Shown piece after piece: positions 21,227 to 30,728 of a stretch of DNA of 64,000 bases (position 1 is the stretch's first letter; each line of letters opens with the position of its first letter). The notes under the pieces are model-generated. The model saw only the letters and a program-made list of their open reading frames with translations, did not search any database and was not told the origin of the DNA. The position numbers and the translations under genes are program-made. The stretch lies in NCBI RefSeq assembly GCF_014202895.1, contig NZ_JACHHV010000004.1, positions 1 through 64,000 on the forward strand, in the 5' to 3' direction. The DNA comes from Lactovum miscens. Its GTDB lineage: Bacteria > Bacillota > Bacilli > Lactobacillales > Streptococcaceae.

Positions 21227-21345
21227 TATAAGATTAAGTTCTTCAAGGTATGTGGTAAAATTATTAAATTAGAGTTGTAGAATGAACTCTAATTTTTGAA
21301 CTTTTGAATTACATCTACTTTTTTTAGTTAGAAAGAAGAGCCTTT

Positions 21346-22329
21346 TTGAATAATTTTATCTCTCGTCGTATTTTTCTTGGACTTCATTTAATCATTGGCT
21401 TACTCGCTGATTTGATTTTTATTCCAGTATTAAATATGAACCCAATCAGTTCATCTTTTAAGTCAAACTATAGCTCAGCTTTACTAAACTCAGCTCTAAT
21501 TTTGTTGACTTTCTTTAGCTTGTCAATTTATTTGTTTATTGTTCTCTTTTTCCACTATCAGCTTAAATACCTAATGTTGCTGTTAGTACCCTTTGTAGGA
21601 GGGATAGTATTCTCAGCTCTAGCTTTTGTTAATGCGAATAAAGCAGAAGCTGCTGATTTTAAGATGAATGCTAAATTATGGGCGTTCTTTTCACTACTAG
21701 GGCTCTTTGCTCTTGACCAAAGTTCGGCTTCAATTTTTACCCTCTGGGCTTTCAAAGAGAAGTTAACAATTTGGCAGATAATGATAGACTTGGCTTTCTT
21801 GTCAGCAACTATTTTCTATTTTATTTACTGGGGAAGGAATCGTGGGATTACCAAATGGTCTATAAAAAATCTATTGGCTTCAAAATGGATGATTCTACTT
21901 GGCCTAATTTTGATGATTGTTTGGTCCCTTGTTTATCCAGCTATTTTAAGTATTTTCAATCTAAACATTCCAATAGGTGATAATCAAGCGTTAATCAATA
22001 GTGCAGCAGCAAATACGCCTAGTTGGCTAATGTGGCTTCATCTGGCTATTGGTGCTCCGGTCATGGAAGAGACAATTTTTCGGGCTGGAATTTACGAATT
22101 GCTCTTTGATAAACAGCCAATAATTGCATTTTTCACTTCAGCTATTAGCTTTGCAGCCCTTCACATGTTAAATGGGTCTTTGCTTGATTGGAGAGTTTGG
22201 GGCATTTATTTAGGCATGGGTTTCATTCTGTCAGGGGTTTATTATAAAACGCGTAAGATAGAATCAACTGTAAGCCTTCACTTTCTATGGAATGGAGTCT
22301 GGTCCTATTTATCGTTCTTTATAGGATAA
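21346..22329 (+). CDS. CPBP family intramembrane metalloprotease
   Basis: About 327 residues, eight predicted hydrophobic segments. All three CPBP (Abi/CAAX protease) motifs are present: EETIFRAG (EExxxR) near 240, FAALH near 271, and HFLWN (HxxxN) near 311. Such proteins cleave within the membrane; in lactic acid bacteria they occur as housekeeping proteins or as bacteriocin self-immunity proteins. No bacteriocin gene is seen nearby. It starts with TTG at 21346 after AAAGAAGAG; no better start precedes the first helix. Confidence 0.82.
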   Translation: MNNFISRRIFLGLHLIIGLLADLIFIPVLNMNPISSSFKSNYSSALLNSALILLTFFSLSIYLFIVLFFHYQLKYLMLLLVPFVGGIVFSALAFVNANKAEAADFKMNAKLWAFFSLLGLFALDQSSASIFTLWAFKEKLTIWQIMIDLAFLSATIFYFIYWGRNRGITKWSIKNLLASKWMILLGLILMIVWSLVYPAILSIFNLNIPIGDNQALINSAAANTPSWLMWLHLAIGAPVMEETIFRAGIYELLFDKQPIIAFFTSAISFAALHMLNGSLLDWRVWGIYLGMGFILSGVYYKTRKIESTVSLHFLWNGVWSYLSFFIG

Positions 22330-22940
22330 CTTTTAAAAATTGTATGGTAAAAATAATGTGGCTAAGTTTAATACTTATAAAGTAGTTTCAAAACTGGTCA
22401 TAAATGTTTTTCTTTCCTTTTTGTCTGTGCTGGAACTTTAATATTTTTTTTCATGGATTGATTTTGAAATTATGTACATTTTTTAGCATTTTCGCAATGG
22501 ATTTTGGATTATTATTGACTGGATCTACGTTAAAAAAGTTTGAAAGCAGATGCTTCATTTTCAAAAACATTTTTGGCTCAAAAACAAACATAAAGGTAAT
22601 ATCTTTTGATCTCATTTGGACTTTTATTTCTGATTTTCTTTGTGTAATCTTATTTAGTATTGCTAAAGCATTCATTTTCTGGTACTTTTCAATTGCCAAA
22701 GATTACCCTGAAAGTTTCGTTTTTTTATCATTCAGACCATATTTCTTGGTTGACAATTTTTAACTGTAAAGGGTAAGTCACTGTAATCTTGAAGTTAAAT
22801 GCTGTGTTTAAACTGCTGAAAACTGATCAAATAATGGAGAGAGCTTAAAAACTTCTTAAAATAGGTATTTAGCCCGAGAGTGTGATCTGTTTTTTTGTGT
22901 TAAAATTAACAAAATGAAAGGTTAAAGGAATAGAGCATCG
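22330..22940. other. Gene-poor region before the ABC exporter
   Basis: Two opposite frames of 119 (+, 22404-22763) and 82 (-, 22451-22699) codons overlap each other. The plus frame is Phe-rich; the minus frame is Lys-rich but has a stop just upstream and no Shine-Dalgarno. This may be a decayed minus-strand gene; I cannot name it. A -10-like TTAAAATT lies near 22900. Confidence 0.4.
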
Positions 22941-24992
22941 ATGACAGAAGTAAATAATTTCCAGACTGAAAGTCAAGAAGGGAAAGACCAAGTTCCAATT
23001 CTTGAACTCAAGAAAATTGAAAAGTCTTATTTTCTTGGTAAAGAGGAATTCCCAGTCCTCAAAGGAATTGACTTAGAGGTCAAGCGAGGAGAATTTGTAA
23101 GCTTACTTGGTGAATCAGGTGGTGGTAAGTCCACACTGATGAATATTATTGGTGGACTTGATCGTGAATATCAAGGCCAAGTAATCATAGAAGGAAACGC
23201 ACAAAAATCTAAAAAAGAGAAAGATATGGATGCTTATCGTCGTGATACGATTGGGTTCATTTTTCAATCTTTTAACCTCGTAAGTTATCTATCAGTTCTT
23301 GATAATGTTCTGGTTTCACTTAAAATGACTAACCTCTCTGATAAAGAACAGACTAGCCGGGCACTTGATCTGATTAAACAGGTTGGTCTTTATGAGCACC
23401 GCAAGAAAAAACCTTCTCAACTTTCAGGCGGTCAAAAACAAAGGGTTGCGATTGCTCGTGCACTCGCTTCAGATCCGGATATTATTTTAGCTGACGAACC
23501 GACAGGCGCTCTTGACTCAGTCAATACTGAGGAAGTTTTAGAAATTCTCGAAAGTATTGCACGCTCTGGTAAGACAGTTTTTGTCGTTACTCACTCACAA
23601 GAAGTGGCTGAACACGGAACACGTATTATCCATCTTGAAGATGGTCGAATTCTTAATGATACTCGCTTGAAAGATGCTTATCCTATACCTAACCTTGATA
23701 AGGAATTTAAGCCAAAAGCTTTGACTTTTCTTGATACTTTTAAGACTTCATTTAAGCATTTTATTAATGCTTGGAAAATTAATTTGTTGATTGCTATTGG
23801 TTCCGCTATTGGCTTGGCTTCTGTAATGTTTTTCTTGGGATTGGGAGCTGGTGCAACAAATTATATGAACAACATGGTAAAGAGTTTGGCTAATCCAAAT
23901 GTCTTCTTAGCCGTGCGCCGTAGTCCTGACAATCAGATGAAAAACAATAACCCCGCCTTTTCACAAGCTTTGCAGGATGTAGGGAGAGACTCATCAAGTT
24001 ATTACATGACAAGTGACTATACGAGTAAGCTCAATGCAGTAGGTAATGTTAAGTCAGTGACTCCGATCTACGTAGTAATGACACCTACCTCTTTAAAATT
24101 TGAAAATCAATCTGCTAAAACTAATTCTTTGATGAGCTGGTCTTCTTTGCTTCAAGAATCTTCTTTGGATATCGGGAAAAAGCCTGGTAAAAATGAAATT
24201 GTTCTTTTGGAGTCAGATGTACAAAAGATTAACCCAACGGCCTATAATAATAAAGATTGGAAGTCTATGCTTGGTAAATCTATTGATGTGACCCTCACAT
24301 TGATATCAAGTAATGGTCCAATTCAAGTAACAGTTCCAATGAAAGTCTCTGGCGTTATGGGAGGTGCTGCTTCTATTGCAGGTACAATGACCTCTTTTGA
24401 TACTTTGAAGAGTATTTATAAGGCAAATGGTGTCTCCACTCAAACTGCATTTTCTATCGTAACGATTAATGAAATCAAAAATGTTAAGAAGGCGACGACT
24501 GATATTCAGACGATGAAAGTGAATGGCAAGCTTGTTTTTGCTACAGAAGGAGCAGGCTCTGTCCTAGATTCAATTAGCCAGATCACATCAATTGTCTCGT
24601 ATGTCTTGGCAGCTATTGCGGGCATCTCATTGATTGTAAGTATCTTCATGATTATCGTCACGACTTATATGTCTGTTGCAGCTCGTACCAAGGAAATTGG
24701 TATCTTACGTGCTATGGGTGGGCGTCGAAAAGATGTTTCTCGCTTGTTCACAGCTGAAAGCTTTATTTTAGGAATTTTCTCAGCTATTATTGCGATTGTG
24801 GTCGCAGTGGCAGGACAAATTATTATTAATTCTGCCTTGCATAGCTTAGTTGGTGGAAACATTGTAGCTATCTCACCAGCTATGATTCTTCTTGCAGTTG
24901 TAATAGCCCTAATTATTGCATACTTAGCAAGTCTAGCACCAGCTGCCCGAGCAGCTCGTTTGAACACGATTGAGTCATTAGCTTCAGAATAA
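22941..24992 (+). CDS. MacB-type ABC transporter, ATPase fused to permease
   Basis: 683 residues. The ATPase half (about 20-240) has Walker A GESGGGKST, the signature LSGGQKQRVAIARAL, and Walker B IILADEPTGALD. It is followed by a FtsX/MacB-type permease: one helix near 276-300, a large extracellular domain (about 300-545, Asn/Ser-rich), and three helices near 550, 607 and 642. This is a mechanotransmission-type exporter layout; substrates in Gram-positives include antimicrobial peptides and envelope-stress compounds, but none can be named here. No partner adaptor or two-component system lies nearby. The start ATG follows AAAGGAATAG. Confidence 0.88.
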   Translation: MTEVNNFQTESQEGKDQVPILELKKIEKSYFLGKEEFPVLKGIDLEVKRGEFVSLLGESGGGKSTLMNIIGGLDREYQGQVIIEGNAQKSKKEKDMDAYRRDTIGFIFQSFNLVSYLSVLDNVLVSLKMTNLSDKEQTSRALDLIKQVGLYEHRKKKPSQLSGGQKQRVAIARALASDPDIILADEPTGALDSVNTEEVLEILESIARSGKTVFVVTHSQEVAEHGTRIIHLEDGRILNDTRLKDAYPIPNLDKEFKPKALTFLDTFKTSFKHFINAWKINLLIAIGSAIGLASVMFFLGLGAGATNYMNNMVKSLANPNVFLAVRRSPDNQMKNNNPAFSQALQDVGRDSSSYYMTSDYTSKLNAVGNVKSVTPIYVVMTPTSLKFENQSAKTNSLMSWSSLLQESSLDIGKKPGKNEIVLLESDVQKINPTAYNNKDWKSMLGKSIDVTLTLISSNGPIQVTVPMKVSGVMGGAASIAGTMTSFDTLKSIYKANGVSTQTAFSIVTINEIKNVKKATTDIQTMKVNGKLVFATEGAGSVLDSISQITSIVSYVLAAIAGISLIVSIFMIIVTTYMSVAARTKEIGILRAMGGRRKDVSRLFTAESFILGIFSAIIAIVVAVAGQIIINSALHSLVGGNIVAISPAMILLAVVIALIIAYLASLAPAARAARLNTIESLASE

Positions 24993-25017
24993 TTTTTAAA
25001 CAAAATTGAGTAATCAA

Positions 25018-25050
25018 AAATCCCGAATTTTAATTTATTCGGGATTTTAT
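25018..25050 (+). terminator. Terminator after the ABC exporter
   Basis: AAATCCCGAA / TTCGGGATTT stem, T-rich tail. Confidence 0.85.
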
Positions 25051-25117
25051 CTTTTTTAGATATAATATTAACACCCATAATTATAGTTATGGGTGTTAAT
25101 TATTTAAAGTGATAAAA

Positions 25118-25300
25118 TTATTTAAATTTTTTCTCTGGTAAGATAGCAACTTTTGAAAGAATATAAATAAAAACTGCAAATCCAGCTGAAGCTATAGCTG
25201 CATAAAATACGCTATCATTTACACTTAAAAGCTTAGCACCAATGAATGCAACGACTTGCCCAATGGTCAACGCCCAGAATAATGTTACTATAAATTTCAT
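25118..25300 (-). CDS. DUF2929 (YjzD-like) small membrane protein
   Basis: 60 residues from the ATG at 25300 (MKFIVTLFWALTIGQVVAFI), two transmembrane helices, and a charged tail PEKKFK. The pattern fits the DUF2929 family of Firmicutes, small membrane proteins of unknown function that I recall next to dnaE in other lactic acid bacteria. An upstream in-frame start would add ten residues, but AAAAGG is better spaced for this ATG. Divergent from dnaE. Confidence 0.75.
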   Translation of the reverse strand: MKFIVTLFWALTIGQVVAFIGAKLLSVNDSVFYAAIASAGFAVFIYILSKVAILPEKKFK

Positions 25301-25366
25301 ACAATACCTTTTTCTTTTCTCTAAAATCAAGTATAATACTTCTAAAGGAAAAATTCAAGCAGACAC

Positions 25367-28300
25367 ATGACCTTCGCACAGTTAAATACTAAGACTGAAT
25401 ACAGTTTTTTTGAATCAGTTCTGAAATTGGAAGAATATCTTGATCGAGCTCTCGAGCTGGGCTATAAGACGCTTGGTATTTGTGACCAAGATAATCTTTT
25501 TGCTGCGTTCCGATTTGTAAAGTTGGCTCAGAGCAAAGGTATACAGCCAGTAGTATCATTTCGTAGCAATTTAATTATTGAAGAACAAACGGTAGAAACT
25601 ATCTTTGTTGCCCTTAATACAGAGGGGTATCATAATCTTCTTCGAATTTCTACTCGTTTGAATTATAATAGTTATGATATTTTTGATTTGCTAGACGGTG
25701 TAGCTATTATTCTTAACAGTTTTGATTTTGATAGCTCAAAAAAATTTACTTGTCCAGTTTACTTTTATTCGGAAATATTAACCGAGCTTAGGTCAGACCA
25801 GGTTAATCAATTTATTGCTTTTCCGAGTGTAAAGTATCTGGCTTCAGAGGATGCAGAAGTTTTACAAGTTTTACAATCCATCAAGGCTGGAGAAAGGATT
25901 GATGGCACTGCAAAGACGGACTTTTTGCATCGACCCGAAGTCTATGAAAAATTTTACCAAGAAAAATTTCCGATAGCTTTGGATAATCTGAATCAGTTAG
26001 TTGAGAATATCCATTACGATCTAGCAGAAAAGCTTGAGCTGCCAAGGTTTGATCAAAGTCGTTTAGCTGTAGAAAATCTTCAAGAAGAAGCGATATCCGG
26101 TTTAAAGAAACGGGTGAATCTGACTTCAGAATATGAAGAACGTCTAAAAGATGAGTTATCAATTATTCATCAAATGGGTTTTGATGATTATTTTCTGATT
26201 GTAGCTGACTTACTTCGTTATGCGGCTAAAAACAATATTTATTGTGGGATGGGGCGTGGTTCTTCGGCTGGTTCATTAGTTGCTTACTCACTCGGAATCA
26301 CTCACCTTGATCCAATAGAAAACAACTTTCTCTTTGAGCGATTTTTGAATCCGGAGCGCATTGCCATGCCCGATATTGATATTGATATTCCGGATGAAAA
26401 GCGTCAAGAACTTTTAACCTATATGCAACGCCGTTATGGAACTGAACATGTTGCTCAGGTTCTGACTTTCTCGACTTTTGGCAAACGTCAAGCTCTTCGC
26501 GATGTTGGAAAAGCTTTTGGAATGAATGAGATGGAGCTAAGTCAGATGACAAGTTCAATCTACAATCCAAGAGGAAATCTGACTGAAGAGTTTAAAAATA
26601 ATCAACGATTTAAGGCTGAAATTCTTCGATCAGAATTACTTCAACAAGTCTTCAATTTTGCTCAGAAAATTGAAGGTTTACCTCGTCAGACTTCTTTGCA
26701 TGCTTCTGCCATTGTGCTGTCAGAAGAGCCACTGTATCGTTATGTAGCCCTAAAGCCGTCAGACGGGCTTGCAGTAGCTCAATATGAAGCTGTCGACATT
26801 GAGTCGATTGGTCTACTCAAAATAGATTTTTTGGGACTGAATTACCTTTCATTGATTGATAAGGTACGCGAACGGGTAAAGCAGCAACACAGTGTAGATA
26901 TTGATCCCTTAAGTATCAATTTGCAGGACGATGAAACCCTTGCTTTATTTAGAGCAGGTAATACGGAGGGAATTTTCCAATTCTGGAGGAGTTCTGCACG
27001 TCGATTGCTTAAACAACTAGAACCAACAAAATTTGAAGATGTGGCTAATGCACGTGCTATCAGAAATCCAGGGGCGTCTGATTTCATTCCACAGTTTATA
27101 GCACGGCGCCAAAGCAAAGAAAAAGTCCAAGCAGTTGACCCAGTTCTGACTGAAATCCTTGCTCCAACATTTGGAATTATGATTTATCAAGAACAAGTTA
27201 TGCAGGTGACTCAAAAGTATGCTGGTTTTAGCCTAGGTCAAGCTGATATTCTTCGACGAAATATTTCAAAACGTAAATCAGCTGAAGAATTTGAAAAAAT
27301 GCGAGAGCTCTTTGTATCTGGAGCTACATCACTTGGTCATAAAGCTGAAAAAGCTTCCGAAATATATGATCTGATTGTTAAGTTTGCAGGTTTTGGTTTT
27401 AATCGTTCCCACGCCTATGTTTATGCGGCTTTAGCATTCCAACTAGCTTATTTTAAGGCACATTTTCCTGATGAATTTTACGAAGTTTACCTAGAAAATT
27501 ATGATCGTAAACGCGTTTTGGTTGATCTGAAAGAGAATCATTATCAGTTTGCAAAAATTGATATTAATAAATCACCTTACCATGATAAAGTGAGTCAAGG
27601 AGTTGTTTATTTAGGATTGACACATGTAAAGGGTCTACCTCGCGATTTGGCCTATTGGCTGATTGAAAATCGTCCCTTTGAAGACTTGTCGGAGCTTATT
27701 CGCCATCTTCCTAGTCAGTGGCAACAAGCTACTTTAATTCGGCCCTTAATTGAAGTTGGAGCTTTTGACTCCAAAGATCCCAACCGTGGAAAACTTTTGG
27801 CTAACCTTACAAATCTTATCAATTACAGCTCAATCTTTCAACTTGACTTGTTTGCAACGGATCAATTGAGTTTTTCATATCGAGAAGCTGAAGATCTCAG
27901 TCTTGTTGATAAGTATGAAATTGAGCGAGAAAGGCTAGATGTAGCTCTTTCTTCTCATCCAATTACAGAGTGGTTGGAGAGACTAGAAGGTCTAGTTACA
28001 CCACTAAATCAACTTAACAATAATAAAGTTGCAACAATTTTGGTTGAGATTACAAGCGTAAGAACTTCAAATGATCGTAACGGCAAACAAATGGCTTTTG
28101 TTGAGACAACGGATACTGTTTCAAATATTACAACTGTATTTTTTGCTGATAATTATTTGACAAATCGTCGTTTTATTGAGAGAGGGAAAATTGTCTTAAT
28201 AAAGGGTAGAGCCGAATTGAGGAATGATGAAATGCAAGTTAAAGCTTCCATTGTCATTCCTGTTGAAGAAACAAATCGGAAATTATGGATTTCAAATGCT

Positions 28301-28477
28301 GATAATAATAAGAATTCAAATATTGCGGATATTCTTCGCAATAATCCGGGTCCATGTCAAGTTGTTTTCCATAATGAAGAGACTAAAACAACTCTTCAAA
28401 CAAGATTTTACGTTGAAGACTCAGAACGTCTATTGAATAAATTATCTTCTCTGGATATTAAGGTTATTTATCGTTAG
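25367..28477 (+). CDS. dnaE: DNA polymerase III subunit alpha (DnaE)
   Basis: Error-prone replicative polymerase of Gram-positives, working with PolC at the fork (primer extension on the lagging strand) and in lesion bypass. 1036 residues. The N-terminal PHP domain is degenerate: the usual HxH metal motif reads NTK, and GICDQDNLF replaces the TDH block; this is normal for Streptococcaceae DnaE. The polymerase catalytic motif PDIDIDIPD lies near 335, GRGSSAGSLVAY near 302, and a C-terminal OB fold near 880-960. The Shine-Dalgarno is AAAGGA, 20 nt upstream and weakly placed. A -10 TATAAT lies at 25332. Confidence 0.96.
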   Translation: MTFAQLNTKTEYSFFESVLKLEEYLDRALELGYKTLGICDQDNLFAAFRFVKLAQSKGIQPVVSFRSNLIIEEQTVETIFVALNTEGYHNLLRISTRLNYNSYDIFDLLDGVAIILNSFDFDSSKKFTCPVYFYSEILTELRSDQVNQFIAFPSVKYLASEDAEVLQVLQSIKAGERIDGTAKTDFLHRPEVYEKFYQEKFPIALDNLNQLVENIHYDLAEKLELPRFDQSRLAVENLQEEAISGLKKRVNLTSEYEERLKDELSIIHQMGFDDYFLIVADLLRYAAKNNIYCGMGRGSSAGSLVAYSLGITHLDPIENNFLFERFLNPERIAMPDIDIDIPDEKRQELLTYMQRRYGTEHVAQVLTFSTFGKRQALRDVGKAFGMNEMELSQMTSSIYNPRGNLTEEFKNNQRFKAEILRSELLQQVFNFAQKIEGLPRQTSLHASAIVLSEEPLYRYVALKPSDGLAVAQYEAVDIESIGLLKIDFLGLNYLSLIDKVRERVKQQHSVDIDPLSINLQDDETLALFRAGNTEGIFQFWRSSARRLLKQLEPTKFEDVANARAIRNPGASDFIPQFIARRQSKEKVQAVDPVLTEILAPTFGIMIYQEQVMQVTQKYAGFSLGQADILRRNISKRKSAEEFEKMRELFVSGATSLGHKAEKASEIYDLIVKFAGFGFNRSHAYVYAALAFQLAYFKAHFPDEFYEVYLENYDRKRVLVDLKENHYQFAKIDINKSPYHDKVSQGVVYLGLTHVKGLPRDLAYWLIENRPFEDLSELIRHLPSQWQQATLIRPLIEVGAFDSKDPNRGKLLANLTNLINYSSIFQLDLFATDQLSFSYREAEDLSLVDKYEIERERLDVALSSHPITEWLERLEGLVTPLNQLNNNKVATILVEITSVRTSNDRNGKQMAFVETTDTVSNITTVFFADNYLTNRRFIERGKIVLIKGRAELRNDEMQVKASIVIPVEETNRKLWISNADNNKNSNIADILRNNPGPCQVVFHNEETKTTLQTRFYVEDSERLLNKLSSLDIKVIYR

Positions 28478-28578
28478 GTTTATAATATAATTGCTTTACA
28501 GTTCATATTTCAGGTGTGAAATTTCAAAATTATTATTAGCTAATTCTCTCTATGAAACGACTTATTATGTCTATAATT

Positions 28579-28587
28579 TGCTATAAT
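28579..28587 (+). promoter_or_regulatory. Extended -10 promoter of degV
   Basis: TGCTATAAT, about 50 nt before the degV start. Confidence 0.6.
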
Positions 28588-28638
28588 ATCTCATAAGAAA
28601 ATATCTTTCGTAATCCTGATAAAAGAAACGAGAAAAGA

Positions 28639-29475
28639 ATGTCAATAAAAGTAGTTACAGATTCTACAATTTCAATTTCACCAAACTTAATTAAAGAACT
28701 GGAAATTACAATTGTGCCATTAAGTTTTATGATTGATGGTGTTATATATACAGATGGTGAAATGTCTTTATTAGAGTATCTGGATCGCTCAGAGAACTCT
28801 TCCAAACTTCCTAAAACAAGCCAACCACCTGTAGGTGTTTTCGATGCACTCTATAATGAATTATCAGAAGATGGAAGCTCAATCATTTCTATTCATCTTT
28901 CTCAGACTTTATCAGGAACTGTCGAGGCGGCTAGACAAGGAGCAATGATCTCTGGGAAAGATGTGACCGTAATTGATTCAACTTTTACGGATCAGGGACT
29001 TGCTTTTCAAGTTGTTGAAGCAGCGCGTTTGGCTAAATTAGGTGCTACAAAAGAAGAAGTGCTTGAGGCAATTAATCATATTCAAGAAAACACTGAATTG
29101 TACTGTGGTGTTGCAACTTTGGACAATTTAATCAAAGGAGGTCGAATTGGTCGAGTGACCGGCTTAATTGGTGGGCTTCTTGATATGCATTTGGTTTTGC
29201 AGATGAAAGATTCTAATCTTTTACCTTTTAAAAAGGGACGTGGCAGTAAGACATTTAAGAAATTTATAGAAGAACTTTCGAACAATTTGGCAGAGTCAAC
29301 TCGTAAAATTAAGGAAATTGGAATCTCTCATGCTGAAGCTCTCCCTTTGGCTCAGAGTATCTGTGCTGCTCTTCAAAAATTTGTTGAGAAGCCAATTACT
29401 ATTTTAGAAACAAATACGGTAATAGCTACACATACAGGGCGTGGGGCTTTTGCGGTAATGATAAACTATGAATGA
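28639..29475 (+). CDS. DegV family fatty-acid-binding protein
   Basis: 278 residues: VVTDSTISI near 5, TSQPPVG near 60, IHLSQTLSGT near 90, and GRIGRVTGLIGGLL near 170. In Firmicutes these proteins (FakB group) hold a fatty acid for phosphorylation by FakA in membrane lipid synthesis. No fakA is here, so it is a member of a dispersed set. The last codons and stop sit inside an exceptional inverted repeat. Confidence 0.93.
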   Translation: MSIKVVTDSTISISPNLIKELEITIVPLSFMIDGVIYTDGEMSLLEYLDRSENSSKLPKTSQPPVGVFDALYNELSEDGSSIISIHLSQTLSGTVEAARQGAMISGKDVTVIDSTFTDQGLAFQVVEAARLAKLGATKEEVLEAINHIQENTELYCGVATLDNLIKGGRIGRVTGLIGGLLDMHLVLQMKDSNLLPFKKGRGSKTFKKFIEELSNNLAESTRKIKEIGISHAEALPLAQSICAALQKFVEKPITILETNTVIATHTGRGAFAVMINYE

Positions 29476-29523
29476 AAAATAAGAATTGCAAGTACTAGCT
29501 TGCAATTCTTATTTTTCATTCAT
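29468..29523 (+). terminator. Perfect 25-bp inverted repeat at the degV stop codon
   Basis: Arms of 25 bp (5' arm starts ATGAATGAAAAATAAG, 3' arm ends TTTTTCATTCAT) around the loop TACTAG. The 5' arm contains the degV stop. It may act as a terminator through its T-rich 3' arm, but a tail T-run is lacking. Confidence 0.7.
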
Positions 29524-30204
29524 GTTTACACGATCAAAGTTTGTTTATATAAGGTTGTTGAAATTGAGCAGGGAAGATTTAAAATTGCCCAGGTGCTCAA
29601 CATCTCCTCAGAAAAAAATAAGCTACTCATCAATACTAAAATTACTGACCTATAGATTTGATCTTATTCAAGTTCAAAATCTTGTGGAAACTATGGCGAA
29701 GGTTATTACAACTTAATATTAAATAAAGGAGCGCGAGTGAACTTGGGAGTATCGTGCGATTCATCAGGACCGAGGCCATAATTCAAGTCAAAACATTCTC
29801 AATGAAGCACAACAATAACTTCCAAAAATATTTATATCCCCTAAAGAACTGACCGAGAATCAAAGGGATCTCGCTCGCTAAAGATAAGAAATCTCTGGTA
29901 TTCGAGAATAAATTTGATGTCAAGTCTGCTTAGTTGGTGAGGATTTCGTTATATTAGTGCCAAGAGTGTTTAAAAAAACTTAAAATACAGACATCTCATC
30001 AGGAAGTTATGCCCTTGAAATAATGTAGAAATAAAGCCAAAATTTTAGCTGAACAAAAGTGAAATATAAAATACGTTTTAAGGCTTGTCCTGACAGTATT
30101 TAGAGAATATTTTTAAAAAAGTAAAGATTTTCCTTATATTTTGGATTTTTTTATTCTAAAAGGTTCAAATATGGCTTAAAATCAAGGAATAAGAAAGTTT
30201 TAGC
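29524..30204. other. Gene-free region, possibly decayed coding DNA
   Basis: No intact gene. Several 25-35 codon pieces look protein-like but are broken by stops: one at 29565-29655, one around 29740-29875 (includes FISPKELTENQRDLAR), and one near 29935 (GEDFVILVPRVFKK). I cannot assign a family. Confidence 0.35.
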
Positions 30205-30233
30205 TTGACCCGAAATTCTAAATGTGCTATTCT
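30205..30233 (+). promoter_or_regulatory. Promoter of the HU gene
   Basis: TTGACC, 17 nt, TATTCT. Confidence 0.7.
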
Positions 30234-30276
30234 ATTAATGCCTAAAGGTAACAAAAACATATTGGAGGATTTATCA

Positions 30277-30552
30277 ATGGCAAACAAACAAGATATCGTC
30301 GCAGCAGTTGCAAAATCAGCTGGTCTTACTAAAAAAGATGCTGAAAAGGCAGTTAACGCATTTACAGATGCTGTTAAAGCTGAACTTAAAAAAGGTGGAA
30401 AAGTTCAATTGATCGGCTTCGGTACTTTTGAAACTCGCCAACGTGCAGCTCGTGAAGGCCGTAACCCACAAACTGGTAAAGCTCTTAAGATTCCTGCAAC
30501 AACTGTACCTGCCTTCAAAGCTGGTAAAGCCCTCAAGGATGTTGTTAAATAA
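30277..30552 (+). CDS. hup: DNA-binding protein HU
   Basis: 91 residues, the standard HU length. [20 protein letters not shown], then [20 protein letters not shown], whose RNPQTG is the DNA-bending beta-arm tip, and the C-terminal [12 protein letters not shown]. It wraps and bends DNA in the nucleoid and is the only HU in most streptococci. The ATG at 30277 is preceded by TTGGAGGA; a longer in-frame extension upstream is rejected. Monocistronic, with its own promoter and strong terminator. Codon use is highly biased, as expected for an abundant protein. Confidence 0.97.
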   Translation: MANKQDIVAAVAKSAGLTKKDAEKAVNAFTDAVKAELKKGGKVQLIGFGTFETRQRAAREGRNPQTGKALKIPATTVPAFKAGKALKDVVK

Positions 30553-30570
30553 TTATTAATCAATCTTTGA

Positions 30571-30603
30571 AGTAAAAAGATCGCCGTGGGTGATCTTTTT
30601 ACT
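30571..30603 (+). terminator. Terminator after the HU gene
   Basis: 12-bp perfect stem AGTAAAAAGATC / GATCTTTTTACT, 9-nt loop. Confidence 0.9.
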
Positions 30604-30654
30604 TTTGGAGAAGAAACAAAACCGAAGCTTTTGGTTATATTTTGATTCAAAGCA

Positions 30655-30663
30655 TGTTATAAT
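30655..30663 (+). promoter_or_regulatory. Extended -10 promoter of uvrA
   Basis: TGTTATAAT without a spaced -35; leader about 60 nt. Confidence 0.55.
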
Positions 30664-30728
30664 TAAGGATACGGAACTATTATTGAAATATCAAGTGCTG
30701 TGTTTATCAAAATTCAGAAAAGAGTAAT

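Noticed and set aside
22404-22763. 119-codon Phe-rich plus frame
   Set aside because: Composition typical of the complement of Lys-rich AT DNA; no ribosome site and no recognisable topology.
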